Assembly: GCA_037576215.1 (NCBI GenBank) | Contig: JBANDB010000008.1 | Coordinates: 1,612,001-1,676,000, forward strand | Source: Armillaria gallica | Taxonomy: Eukaryota; Basidiomycota; Agaricomycetes; Agaricales; Physalacriaceae | Direction of reading: 5' to 3' | Length of the DNA: 64,000 nt | Shown: positions 1 through 10,741 of the stretch, in pieces | How positions within the stretch are numbered: the stretch's first letter is position 1 | How the letters are laid out: each line of letters starts with the position of its first letter | Notes under the pieces: model-generated | What the model was told of the DNA's origin: nothing | What the model saw: only the letters and a program-made list of their open reading frames with translations | Databases searched by the model: none | Translations under genes and position numbers: made by a program

Positions 1-115
1 TTTGATCTTGCACAGTTTCTCCAGACTGGGGCTGGACATCTGGGCTAGCTGCAGTGTGAAGAGGCCGTGGATAGGGAGATCGGTCAATCAACCAATTGGG
101 TATCAAGTGCGACAT
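1..115 (-). CDS. Possible 5' end of a gene running off the left edge
   Basis: An ATG at 113-115 on the minus strand opens a frame with no stop to the window edge (38 codons, starting MSHLIPNWLIDRSPYPRPLH). The composition (Pro, Ser, Gln, few rare residues) looks like a disordered fungal N-terminus. I do not recognise the family. It would be head-to-tail with the cytochrome b5 gene, with 405 bp between them. The call rests only on an open frame and could be chance. Confidence 0.3.
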   Translation of the reverse strand, partial: MSHLIPNWLIDRSPYPRPLHTAASPDVQPQSGETVQDQ

Positions 116-520
116 CGGAGGGAGTGGGGTAAATGGTTTATAGTTGCGAAAAAGTGGGTCAGATGACGGGTTGCCGTGGGGTACGCACACTGTAAATATT
201 TTGTAAGAAATGCGATTATCGTCGGCTTTCTGCGGATCTGGGCACGGAAATAGTTCTCATGAGTGTATGCTTTGCACAAATCACGTATGACACAACGGGC
301 CGTGGAGTGTGACACGTATCTTCGACGCGACCTCGTAGGAATTGCAGATCGTAAGTAGTATTTGAAATCTTATCCGGACACCGAGGAAAGCTGATGAATC
401 ACGATCTATTACAAGCAGCGCGGGCCTTGAAGGTGGGGCAGTGTAGAAGTGGACGAGCAAAGGAATAAGTACATGAAAGCAAGAGACGACATTATTAGAA
501 TGTTGAGACGTTGCATGCAA
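116..520. other. Intergenic, upstream of the edge gene and downstream of cytochrome b5
   Basis: No frame here shows a recognisable product or a consistent exon chain. It should hold the cytochrome b5 3' untranslated region and the promoter of the partial edge gene. I see no repeat or clear promoter box. Confidence 0.5.
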
Positions 521-1176
521 TCATACAGATCCCGTAGAGTAGAATCTCCAGGCAAAGTAACCTCCCAACAGTGCGAGTGGGATAAAGTACATCATACTGG
601 CAAGGAAAGATAAACATACTGTCGGCTGGAGATAACGGCGACGTACTTAGAACCCTGCTCGACAGCACCGGACACCCTCGACGCTTGAGCGGCCGCTGCG
701 CCTGACTTGATATCGAGGCCCTGTGTAACGGTTAACGCACTATCTTCGAACTCGTGGCGGGCAGCGTACGCTGTTTTTGTCGAATTCACCCACTAACAAG
801 CCGGGAAGGAGCGCCCTGGCCTCGTCTGAGTGACCAACATCCTCGAAACCCTCCGTCGCGTCATGACCTGGATAACGGTGAGAGCGGCTCAGTAAGCGAA
901 CACAGCCGGGGCTGACCTGCTTCAGCTAGGATAACTTCGTCTCCTCCAGGATGCTAGAAGGGCTGTGAATGGCGTGCAAAGGTGCTGTATGGTGATAGAA
1001 GCCTACTTCGTCGAGGAACTTTGTGACATCGTACACTGTTGCTCGGCATCGTCAGACAAAACAGAGAATTGTGATTGGCCCAGGAAGCCCGTACCCTTTC
1101 CACTGATAAGAAGGTATATGGAGTCCTTGGTCGTGTGAGCACGGAGCTCTTCGTAGGTGACAATCTTTTCAGACAT
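521..1176 (-). CDS. CYB5: Cytochrome b5, tail-anchored (131 aa, six exons)
   Basis: Small haem protein of the ER membrane that passes electrons to desaturases, hydroxylases and P450s. Splicing five short GT-AG introns gives a continuous 131-residue protein. It begins [18 protein letters not shown], has the haem-binding HPGGDE motif (axial His about residue 38) and a second axial His in [10 protein letters not shown] (about residue 62). An Ala/Lys linker leads to one C-terminal membrane segment ([19 protein letters not shown], about 108-126) with a short tail. Length and order match the tail-anchored microsomal family. The start is the ATG at 1174-1176; no better upstream ATG is in frame. Introns interrupt the haem domain at each turn, which is why no single long frame shows it. 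The last two introns were placed by phase and family pattern, so those junctions are slightly less certain. Confidence 0.93.
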
Positions 1177-1938
1177 GGTAGGTGGAAAGGAGGAGGCCAA
1201 GGAACGGTCAGGCTAAAAGTGGATTCAAGGCCGTCCACGTCGCGCGACTTTATAAGTTTTATTCTTTTCCCACGATTTCACCGATTCCTTGGAACTACTC
1301 TGGACCGACCTTTTACAGTACACACACACTCTCTTCACATTTAGACCGTTTACCTTACAAGTACGATACAAGCGTAGATACGTTACCATACCAAGCAAGC
1401 ACCCAAGTAGTGATAGCACCAGATGTATGCACACCCTAAAGCCTAAAGGGCGTAGATACTTAAAACCCATTCATTCACTCTGGACCGACCAATATACAAG
1501 ATATGATAGGACGCGTAACCGCCCCTATTACACATAGATACTACAGAATACAGAATATACGCCTAGTTTAGTACTCGAATGGCCATAGTAAAGGTGTACA
1601 GTAGTAGCTGGCAGTTCAAGCGTGGACCAAGCATCGGTCAATCTTCCACTGCACGAGTAGGGGTAACGAAGGCAAGAAAAAGCCGTGTTCCCAGGCATTC
1701 GTGCGTGGCATGGAGAACTCAAGATAGTACTTGGCAAGGAAAAGACGTCGTATTGTGCACTGAGTCAGAAGACAAAGAAGCGGACTGAGGAAAAAAAAAC
1801 TTTTATAGCCTCATCGCAAACATAGACAAATAGCTTAGGTAACCCGAAAATACGGTTCCGCTCTTCGTCTTAACCATCAAAATCCAGTACGCGCAAGCTA
1901 CGCGGTCGTGTCCAGTCATTCCTTCAACTCCGTACATC
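1177..1938. promoter_or_regulatory. Divergent promoter region between cytochrome b5 and the FG protein
   Basis: This 762-bp gap separates two divergently transcribed genes, so both promoters should lie here. Open frames in it look random. A 14-bp direct repeat (actctggaccgacc) occurs at 1297-1310 and 1477-1490, and tagatac recurs at about 1375, 1453 and 1534. No TATA box stands out at a convincing distance from either ATG. Confidence 0.45.
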
Positions 1939-4900
1939 ATGGCTGACGACTTTGCTGATATCCTGGGCAGCGACTCCCTGCCTGTCAGACGTGAGTTCTC
2001 ACCTAGCGCCTGGTCGGCAATGTCGCTGCTCAAATACACTGGCTGGGCCCTCGGTGCTGTTGTTACCTACGTGGTACTGGTCCTTGGTTGGAACAGTTTC
2101 TCCAGGGCACGCGAAAGGTCTTATAGGCTGTACGTTTGGATAGCTTTGGTGGCATTACGAACTGCTCACCGTTCTCTGTTTTAGGTCGATGCGACGCCGC
2201 CATGGTATTCCGGACAACGACCACCGCCCGTTCAACGTAGCATATGCCGCAGTTCAACGCTCTCGACAGGACAAAGAACGCCCGGCATCGGCACAAAGGA
2301 GTCAGGAAAATGTAATTACACAGACAGCTCACGAAGTTCGTTCTGCACAGGTTGAACAGGTCGTACGGAATCGCAGAGGTGTGTTGTTCATTTGTATACT
2401 CAAGTTAGGTTCACTGACGAGTGTTTAGAAGGACACAGCACTCCTCAACCACGGACTGCTTCATCCTCCAAGTTTCCGGGGCAGTACACCTCGTCGACTA
2501 CGGAACAGATGTATCCATCTTTGCCTGCAAGTGAGGCTGTACCGCCAACACCACCACCACCACCTGCGTAAGTTTAGCTTACTAGTATTACTTGGAATGC
2601 AACACGCGATGGTCTGACACGTAATGATAGATCCACACCTGCAAACAGAGTTGTCTTCGCTGATGGCTACAATACCAGTGCTCTTCACATTGGACTCCCT
2701 ACCTTTGCCGAGAGACCTGCTCGCAAAACAAATGGTATCCTCAAACCTGCTAATGCTCGTAGAAAGCGTGGACTGGAGGAAGAGCCGATCATTGTTGATA
2801 ATTCCAAGAAGTCCAGGGTCGAAGGGGACGAGTTCATTGACGGAGACGAAGATGCCGGGTGGCAGAATTCGCCTTCTGGATTGACACGAGGCAATAAACG
2901 TAGTTTCGGTGACGAGGATGATAACGAAGAAGCCATGCTATCGAAACGTGCTAGGGAGAAGAGGCCGAGGCAGGTGTCACGAGATCACGAAGCTGTTGCG
3001 TCTGATGAGGATATGGAGGTAGACGAAGATGAGGTTGTGGAGGTGCGGACTACGCCACGAGGCAGGAAGCGTGACCGCGTCGAGGCGGGCCCTTCCTTTG
3101 AGGGAGAGGAAGATGAGGAGCCTGCCGAAGTTGAGCCGAAGTCCAGAGGCAGGAAGAGGCGCAATAAACGGAGATCGGATGTTGGTGTAAAAGCACGGGG
3201 GACGAAGCGGGAACGTGATCTTGACGATGTGGAGATGCTGGATGAAGCCGAAGAGTCGTTTGCTGAGGTGTCTAGGAAAAAGAGGGGTAAACAAGCTCAG
3301 GTTGTCCAAGAGGATGGAGATGGAGATGATCGCTATGCTGATATCTCTATCGACGTGTCTCCGGACAGGGTTAAGGGTAAAGAGATCGGCGAGGAGTGGG
3401 AGAGCAACGGCGTGAGGTATAAAGTTGGTCTGAACGGGCAAAGATTGCGTCAGGCACTCGTTAAGAAAGCCGGGCAGAGGTACATTATGGTGAGCTTTCT
3501 TTATCTTATGCAGGCAGCAGTATTGACGGCCTCTACAGCCAAAAGACTCTCAACATCCGGATCGGGAAGCTAATATTGAGGTATGCGTGGAGAAGTGGCT
3601 CACCGAGGAAGAGTTCAGAGAGGCTAAACAACAACGTTTGCTCGCTTGGCAAGACTCGACGCCGAGCAAGTCTTCTGAGCCCTCGACACCTTCATCTGAA
3701 GTTCCAGTAAGTTTTCTAATACTTTGGTCTCTTCATATTCTGAGTGAACTATTCAGCCTTCTCCTTCCTCTGGCAAACATCTTCTGTGGGATTCTACAGG
3801 TTCACCTAAACCCAATAGTCCAAAAGACCCATTCAGTAAACCGTCACCACAGCCATCCCAAAGTGCGATCCGCCAGTCCGTGGCTACTACTATAGGACTC
3901 CAGCCGACTTTCCGTCGACGCATAGCTGGTAACTTCACCCCCACCTCTCCTTCGCCCACCCCTCCGTCACCCGGACAAGGACTCGCTGACAGTACCAATG
4001 GCAGCCCGCGTCGCGCCCAAAAGGGCTATTCCAAGTGGGAGAAACAGGATTTGGAAGCCAAGGCTATGATGAAGATGCGAGAGGCCAATCAGAAGAAACG
4101 CGAGGAGAAGGAGGCGTTAGATCGATTGGAGAAGGAGAAAAAGGAGAAGTTGAGAGCTTCACTGATGCCGCAGCCCACAATTCCAGTGATATCTGTGACC
4201 AAGCCTGCAGAAGAGAATACTGCTCCCAAGAATATGTTCACCTCGGGTGGGGCGGCTTCTGGATCACCGGCCAAGCCCGCTTTTTCTTTAGCATCAGCGG
4301 CTCCGTTGGGTTCTGCGCCTCAATCTTCGCTGTCGTCCGCTCCTCCCTTAGGTTCCACATCGGCGCCTTCTGCTCCACCGTTGGGCTCAACGCCTGCCGC
4401 CAACTCGACTCCCTTAGGTGGCGCCTCGAAGCCTGCCACGACGAATAATCCATTCTTCAAACAAGCGCCTGCTCCTAGCACTAACAAGGCCGCATTCTCC
4501 TTCCCTCCCGCGACGTCAAGTCCTTTAGCAACTAATTCACCGACCAAGGCACCTGAAAAACCCAAGGTGCCAGGCCTTGGTTTCCCGAGCGCGATAAACC
4601 CTACTCCTGCACCCGCCTCTGTCTCTACACCTGCGACATCATCCACTCCCGCCCAACCTGCCCCTAAGTTCTCGTTCAGTCAAAACGTCTCTACTCCTTC
4701 CTCTGCACCTACCAATTCATTGTTGGCTCGGATGGGACCTCCTCAGCAGCAGCAGCAGCAACAACAACAACAACAGTCGACGCCTGCACCTGCATCTCAG
4801 CCTGCGCAGAAACCACAGACAACATTTTTATTTAACACGCCTCCTGCGACACAGTCTGGTACACCTTCCTCTTCGTTCTTCAATAAACCTGCCGAGCCTA

Positions 4901-6342
4901 CAAGTACGCCAGCCCCGGCTGCCGCACCTGCAACTGCGAAATTTAACTTCAGTGCCACGTCCCCAACGAAGCCTAATGCGATATCGTCATCATTGAGTGG
5001 TGCCCTGGGCTCGGCGTCTCAGGCCGGCAGTAGCAAGCCTGTTGAGCCTTCCTCTAACTTTGGTACATTTTCCTTTGCGAAACCTCCTACGACCGGTAGC
5101 AGTGGTGGTGTATCGAACCCGAATCCGTTTGGAGCGGCTACGGCTGGCAAGTTCAACTTTGGGACCAAGGAGTCGACATCTACGCCCGCCCCTACACCTG
5201 GCTTTGGCACTCAAGGCCAGGGAACTCCGAAAGAATCGACACCTGCACCTTCGACGGGACCTGCTGATAAACCTGCGTCAAGTGGCTCTGCTGATAAGTC
5301 ACCATTTGGCGCGCCAAAAGAGTCAACTGCTACTCCTGCATCCACTAGTACACCTGCGTTTGGCGGGTTCGGGGCTTCTGGAAATTCACCTTTCGGTGCC
5401 TCCAAAGAGTCAACACCAGCCCCTACTGCGCCTTCTTCTACCCCTGCTGCCCCTACATTTTCTTTCGCGTCACCAGGGAAGTCGGCCTTTGGGACTCCCA
5501 AAGAGTCAACACCTGCGTCCACCAAGCCCGCGGCCTCTCCATTTGGTTCATTTAATCAATCGACGACGTTCGGTACGCCCAAAGAGTCTACTCCCGCGTC
5601 TTCTACACCTGCTACTTCTGCATTTGGTGGATTTGGAGGTGCGGATAAGCCGAAGCCTTTTGGTGGGTTTGGGCAGGATTCAAACAAGCCGGTGTTTGGA
5701 GCTGGACAGTCCTCTGCGTTTGGGAAGAGTGGGATATTTGGAGCGGCGGCGAAAGAAAAGGAAACGTCGGGTTCGGATTCTAGTGCTAATGGGACAACAA
5801 ACGCACCTGCGTTTGGTTCGTCAGCATTTGCTAGTCCGTTTGGTAAAGCGGCCCAGAGTGGTGGTCCTGGAACGCCGTCTTCTGCGTTTGGGACAGGCGG
5901 GGCATTCGGAACTGCTGCTGCGAAGGGAACAGAAACGTCAGGTCCTGAATCCTCGTCGGCTGGCCCTACATTTGCTTCAACCTCGTCGTCGCCAAGTCCG
6001 TTTGGTAAACCCGCCCAGAGTGGTGGTAGTGGTGGGCCGTCGTCTGCGTTTGGTACAAGTGGGGCCTTCGGAGCTACTGCTACAAAGGGAACAGAAGCGT
6101 CAGGTCCTGATTCCTCGTCAGCCCAAACCACGACTTCCACATTCGGCTCAACCTCGTCGCCCAGTCCGTTTGGCAAACCCACCAGCGACGCGCCGAAACC
6201 CGTTTTCTCGTTCGCAACTCCAGGGACAACACCAGCACCGTCTGCTGGCGCGTTTTCGTTTGCTTCCAAGTCGAATGCCTTTGGGGGAGGTTCTGGGTCG
6301 ACTACTCCTTCTGTATTTGGAGCTGCTTCTGAGAAAAAGTAG
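1939..6342 (+). CDS. FG-repeat nucleoporin-like protein with an N-terminal membrane segment (1,378 aa)
   Basis: Six exons (1939-2129, 2185-2378, 2429-2567, 2631-3489, 3539-3706, 3757-6342) join in frame to 1,378 codons plus stop. From the N-terminus there are about 30 polar residues, then one hydrophobic segment at about 36-53 (YTGWALGAVVTYVVLVLGW) followed by basic residues. A long acidic/basic disordered part with many KRKR-like clusters (possible nuclear localisation signals) comes next, and then a compact ordered patch (GVRYKVGLNGQRLRQALVKK ... EKWLTEEEFREAKQQRLLAW). A charged coiled coil (KWEKQDLEAKAMMKMREANQ onward) precedes about 600 residues of Ser/Thr/Pro/Ala sequence with many FG, PFG and AFG motifs. 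FG repeats are the transport-factor binding material of nuclear pores, so the role is inferred as a pore or nuclear-envelope component. The membrane segment plus FG tail resembles the layout of vertebrate POM121; I cannot show homology. Two separate genes are unlikely because every junction keeps frame. Confidence 0.82.
4744..4776 (+). repeat. CAG/CAA tract encoding 11 glutamines
   Basis: Thirty-three bases of alternating CAG and CAA codons lie in the FG region of the nucleoporin-like gene and encode an uninterrupted run of 11 Gln. Mixed codons make it less slippage-prone than a pure CAG tract. Confidence 0.95.
5700..6180 (+). repeat. Three tandem degenerate units of about 45-50 residues in the FG domain
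   Basis: The C-terminal FG region repeats a module: an FGxxGxFG-type start, then KGTETSGPESSS or similar, a Thr/Ser-rich spacer, and SPFGKPAQSGG. Three copies are visible at both protein and DNA level, and the last two are most alike. Upstream (about 5160-5600) a shorter motif, FGTPKESTPA and variants, recurs at least five times. This suggests growth by unequal exchange or slippage. Confidence 0.8.
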
Positions 6343-6788
6343 CCTTCTTTTCGTATCTTCGATTTTTGCTTGTATATTTCCCGCCACGCTGTACTGGTAG
6401 ATTTACATGTAAAATACCAGGGGATGAGCTTCTAGCCCCAAATAATTGACATTGCCCCCTAATCTCGATTTCACGTGGTAAAGTGCTAGAACGTCTCAAG
6501 TTCGAATCGTATGTTTCTCACTCCGTGTTACCTTGTCCTGCGACGTCGACGAGTACGCGCACTGGCAAATATCCAATCCTAACGCCAGGATAAGCCGCGT
6601 CCAAGGCGTACATTCTATTTCTTTAGTAAGTCCTTGGATTTCGTGCTCGCTGCTGCTGGGTATTCAAGGATTCGCTGGCCAGCCTTATCCTATCATTCGT
6701 CGTATCCTAATCTACCTGGTAAGCACGCGTGAATGCCACAGAGTCGACCGCCTTTTAATTTATTCATTCAAACAGTATATTATCAACC
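6343..6788. other. Intergenic between the FG protein and the coiled-coil gene
   Basis: This 446-bp stretch separates two genes on the plus strand. It should hold the terminator of the first and the promoter of the second. Frames within it are unsupported. Confidence 0.5.
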
Positions 6789-9315
6789 ATGCTAGCCAAC
6801 GAGGGGTCTTCAGTCTCCAGGCCTCGTCCTCCCGCTCAGCTGCGCCGTTCACACTCTATGTTCAATCAGAAAGGCTCTCCGCCCCCGCCATACGCCTCCT
6901 CGTTTGTGTTCCCTTCACAGAAGAAGCCGTCTCGGTCCTCGTTACTGGGATCGCCCGTCTCCGCTACTTTCCGGAGGATAGAACGCGAGGCGGGAAAAGT
7001 GGTAGCTGAGGAGGATAATACGGACTGGCTGAACGAAAAGTCGCGGGAGGAATTGTCAGGTCTGTTGTTGAAAGCGGATGATATCATCAAGAAGCGTGAA
7101 ACAGGTATGTGGCCATTTCTGGGCGAAGGCGTGAAGTTAACTTGAAGACAGAACTTGAACGCACTTCTTCCCTTTGTAAGAGCCTCTACGATAATAACGT
7201 GTCCTTAAAGTCCAAACACCAAGACCTCTTCGCCCGTTTTCCAGGCAGCCTGTCACCTGCCGCATCGTCTTCTCCATCACCTACCCCTCTTCAATCACCA
7301 CATATTTACACCAATAGTATCTCACGTTCAGCCTCTGCACAATCGTCCAAATCTAACTTTTTCTCTACTCCCCAACCGATCAACATCGCCGCCGTGTTCG
7401 CAAAGTCTCCGTGCGTCTGGATGATATCAGCTTACTTGCCGACCAGAATGATGAGCTACTCCAGAAAATCGAACGTCTTGAGACAGAAGCGGCTAGTGCG
7501 GATTTGTCGGGCAGACGGATGCTCAGGAGGCTGGAGAAGGAGATTTCTCAACTGAGAGAGGACCTTGAGAAGACTCAGGCGCGAAGCCAGGAATTTGAGG
7601 AGAAGGCTGAGAGGATGGCACCGATCGAGGCTGCTTGGCGACGAAAATTAGAACAAGAGGTCAAGGCGGAAGCTTCTCATTCAAATTTGGATACCGAAGA
7701 AGTGGAAGAGGAAGAGATCAGGGACTTTGCCCCAGGTGGAATTCTCTCACGGCCTTCGACCTCGTCCATTCCGGATGACATTCCTTCTCAGGAGACCACC
7801 CCCAAATGACAGCTTTATGTGATGCATTCACCGGTCTGTCTTTCTCGTCGGTCTCCTCTCCCTCTGAGGAATCCTCTACGCAAGCCCAGGCACCTCAAGT
7901 CTCAATTGAACCTGAACTTGCTATCGTCTCTCAGCTACTGGTCAAAATTCAAGAGCTAGAGGACGCTAACCTTCGGATAATACGCCAACAGTCAGAAACG
8001 GCAAACAAGCTCATTGCCGTCCAACAGGAGACGGAGAACATGAGTAAGGTGTACGAGTCGTTGAACGATTCTAAGCTGGAATTTATGGAAGGTAGCGATA
8101 CCGCTTCCGAGAAGCCACGAATATCAGACGACAGTACTATTCGATTCAAGAGCTTCAGAAAGTCGCTAGAAGGGGGCGGTAGATGGCCAATCACAGACGA
8201 TTCTTTCCTAAACATGGCAGGTACACACAAGTCCCGCAAGTCTGTGATGGGCCTCTTCGAGTCGCCGGACAGATCACCTACAGAAACATCGTCTCCCTAC
8301 AAGTCGAAAGGGCTCTCCACGCCCTTTAAGACGCCATCGCGTCAACATCGGCACTCCTGGTCTACTGAAAGCGACGCACATTCCCCGATCACTTTCCTCC
8401 GTCCATTTCTCTTCTTCCGCTTGCTCTACCCCACCGCGGGACTCCGGAGAATTATCACCTTCGCCCTTCTTTGAGGATACCCTCCAGAATGAATTCGGCA
8501 GTCAATTTGGCGATGATTGGGGTTTGAACACAGGGTTCCATCACCTTCGCTCGAGTAGCATATACGAACTCAGTCAGATTTCTGCTCCTCCTTCGCCATC
8601 ACCCGTACCCCATAATTTCAGTTCGCTATACTCCGCCGATCCAGACGTGTCAGGTGAGGAGCACGTACTCCAAACACCAGTGGCGTCTATGAGGGGCGGT
8701 AGCATTTTGCAGTTGACGCTGGAGCCTCCTACGCCAGACAAGAACGAAGACATTGGCCCGACTTTGCGTCGGAAGCGATCGCGATTGATGTCGCAAACCA
8801 TTCGTTCTCGTACGACTCGCTGGGTTAACGGGCGGTTTACGGATAGCGTGCTAAGCCCTCCAAGTTCAGCAGCCCAAGTGCTACCGGAGGTCCCACACAT
8901 TGAGGAGCCGGCGCAGGAATCGGAGGTGGAACAGGAGACAGATGTAGAAACGACGCCGCGCGCAGATCGACGAAAGTCTCTTCTGGTGGCGTTTGTTCCT
9001 CCTATGCCTCGTAGACTCTCGCGCGCCTTTGACACTGTGGTTACGAAGTTTGCTGGTCATGCGCGCGCTACTGAGGAGCAGTTTGGGGGTGCAATGTTAC
9101 AACGCGAAGCACCGCCAGAGCATGAGGATCGAATGGAAGTCTATGTTGACAACACCAAAGTCGCAGCGAAACCGAAAGGCTTTACTGGCCTTTTGATAGA
9201 GCTGTGGATGTGGCTGCAGTTCGCTATCATCATTTTGGTGTTTTTGTGTGCAATGGCGAAGAAGGGGCCCAAATCTGTTATCGGGGAAGCGGAGAGGCGG
9301 GTGGTAAGGACATGA
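6789..9315 (+). CDS. Tail-anchored coiled-coil protein of unknown function
   Basis: I do not recognise a named family. The start MLANEGSSVSRPRPPAQLRR is followed by Ser/Pro sequence, a helical stretch (TDWLNEKSREELSGLLLKAD), a clear coiled coil (about 7406-7735; VRLDDISLLADQNDELLQKI onward), a second shorter coiled coil near 7890-8080, a long Ser/Pro/Thr-rich part, and one membrane span near the C-terminus (IELWMWLQFAIIILVFLCAM) with a short basic tail. This layout suggests a tail-anchored protein facing the cytosol or nucleus. Proposed introns are 7105-7151, 7317-7405, 7736-7812 and 8401-8449; all are GT-AG and keep phase. The last two are the weakest: around 8401-8449 the alternate frame (SLSSVHFSSSACSTPPRDSG) also looks coding, so a one-base indel is possible. 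Coordinates of the ends are firmer than the interior. Confidence 0.68.
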
Positions 9316-9565
9316 GTTGAGCTGAGGATAGCTATTTTCTTGTTTGTCTACCTGGACATTGGCATCATACTGTTATCACATTCATTTCTTTCTTCTTCCT
9401 ACATGTTTATCTATCACGGAATTGCATGCTACACGTAATGACTTTATGATTTGAAGAATTCTTCCCTCGCATATTCCTAAAGGCCCACAATCTGCACGAA
9501 CACCTTTCTCTGCTCATGCAAAGTAGGAAAAGAAGAAGAAACAGCCTGATCCATCCGTGATAAGT

Positions 9566-10741
9566 CTAGCTGGTCTTCGCCTTCTTCACCAGTAACAACA
9601 ATTGCACCTTCAATAACCACTGAAATATTGAATTTTTAAGCGATGCAAACCGTTCAACCGCAAGTATTCGATCCAAAGAGCGCCACACGTTTCTGTAACG
9701 ATCAGAGAGAAGGGTTTCGAAATTGGGAATACGGAACGAGAGGCGCAATTGACTGATGCGTGCCGGTCCGTCTTCCTGATATTCCAAGCACTCCGTAAAC
9801 CAATTCAGTCCTATGATTTGGTCGATGCTACGCCGGGGTGCCTCAAAGGTTACGCAAGCAATGTGTGAGAAGTCTAAGACGTGCGACCTTTGGTATGTGC
9901 CCCAATCTATATTTTGGCCAATCAGAGATGGAAAAAAGGAACAGGAGGAAGGGACCTACAAGTCACATCGCGATGGCACACATGCAACTCCTGGAGAGTC
10001 CTCTTGGTTGCGTAAAGGACCACCAGAACATCGAGCATCCCGTGCCAGTGTTGTACCCAGGTACACGAGAGCCTGCGTAATCCACGGAGAACAAATGGTC
10101 TTCCTTTGACCTGCAGGAGCGTGCTTATATTACACAAGTTGAAAGATGCGAATGAAATGGACAGGTTCTCTATTTCCGGTCCATCATCTTCACGTTTTCC
10201 TTCGCCTCGGCCCATAAAGCGACGAGAAAGGGTCGGATACACAGACCCGAACCCCGTTCATCACCAGGGTTTGGAGAGTGGGAAAGGACCGCAGGATATT
10301 GCGCAAGTGTCGATCAGACTTGATATTGAGGCTGGCTAGGGTGAGGCTTGTAATCGAAGAGTAGGTGAACAGACTAGAAGGAATTTCATGGATGTTCACC
10401 CGAGATAGATGACGTCCTGGGAGTATGCTAGGACCACCATCTATGCGAAGCGAACGCAAGTTGATTAACGAATGATTTCCAAGAGCTTGGTATTCATCGC
10501 GGTCGATAAAAACAGTGACCTCGAGTGTCTCAACGAGGTCAAGGATATTCGGGGAAGCCCAGCATAGCTCGAGAAATGAATAACAGCTACGCTTCTCTGG
10601 AAGATGAATGGATTGGAAGAGATGAATCTGTGCGCGATGTCTGAACGATCGCGATGTGGAATGGAGGGCATGAAGAGATTCGCGATCTTGGCTGAGCTCG
10701 TCTACGATGACATCGAGGAGCTCTTGTGGGAGGCTGGCCAT
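9566..10741 (-). CDS. F-box protein (agaricomycete type)
   Basis: F-box proteins recruit substrates to SCF ubiquitin ligases through Skp1. The start MASLPQELLDVIVDELSQDR followed by SLHALHSTSRSFRHRAQIHLF is the standard N-terminal F-box of the large agaricomycete families. Leucine-rich segments follow (NLRSLRIDGGPSILPG; SITSLTLASLNIKSDRHL; LRSFPTLQTLVMNGV) and behave like irregular LRRs. Two introns bridge the frames. The first runs from the donor gtgaag after RRRK to an acceptor just before TLLQVKGRPF. The second has donor gtccct after VTC and an acceptor before SHVLDFSH. The last exon ends LLKVQLLLLVKKAKTS. The first intron is inferred mainly from phase; a one-base frameshift is the alternative. 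These genes multiply and decay quickly in mushrooms, so substrate cannot be guessed. Confidence 0.8.

Noticed and set aside
2977..3441. 154-codon minus-strand frame
   Set aside because: Antisense to the acidic/basic exon of the FG protein, with no family features.
5556..6269. 237-codon open frame on the minus strand (Pro/Asn/Ala-rich)
   Set aside because: It is the antisense shadow of the repetitive, codon-biased FG region; its repeats mirror the coding strand and it has no independent features.
4997..6400. 467-codon open frame on the plus strand in another frame (Arg/Leu-rich)
   Set aside because: The low-complexity FG/Ser/Pro codons leave the other frame open. The composition (about half Leu and Arg) is not protein-like and the FG frame is clearly real.
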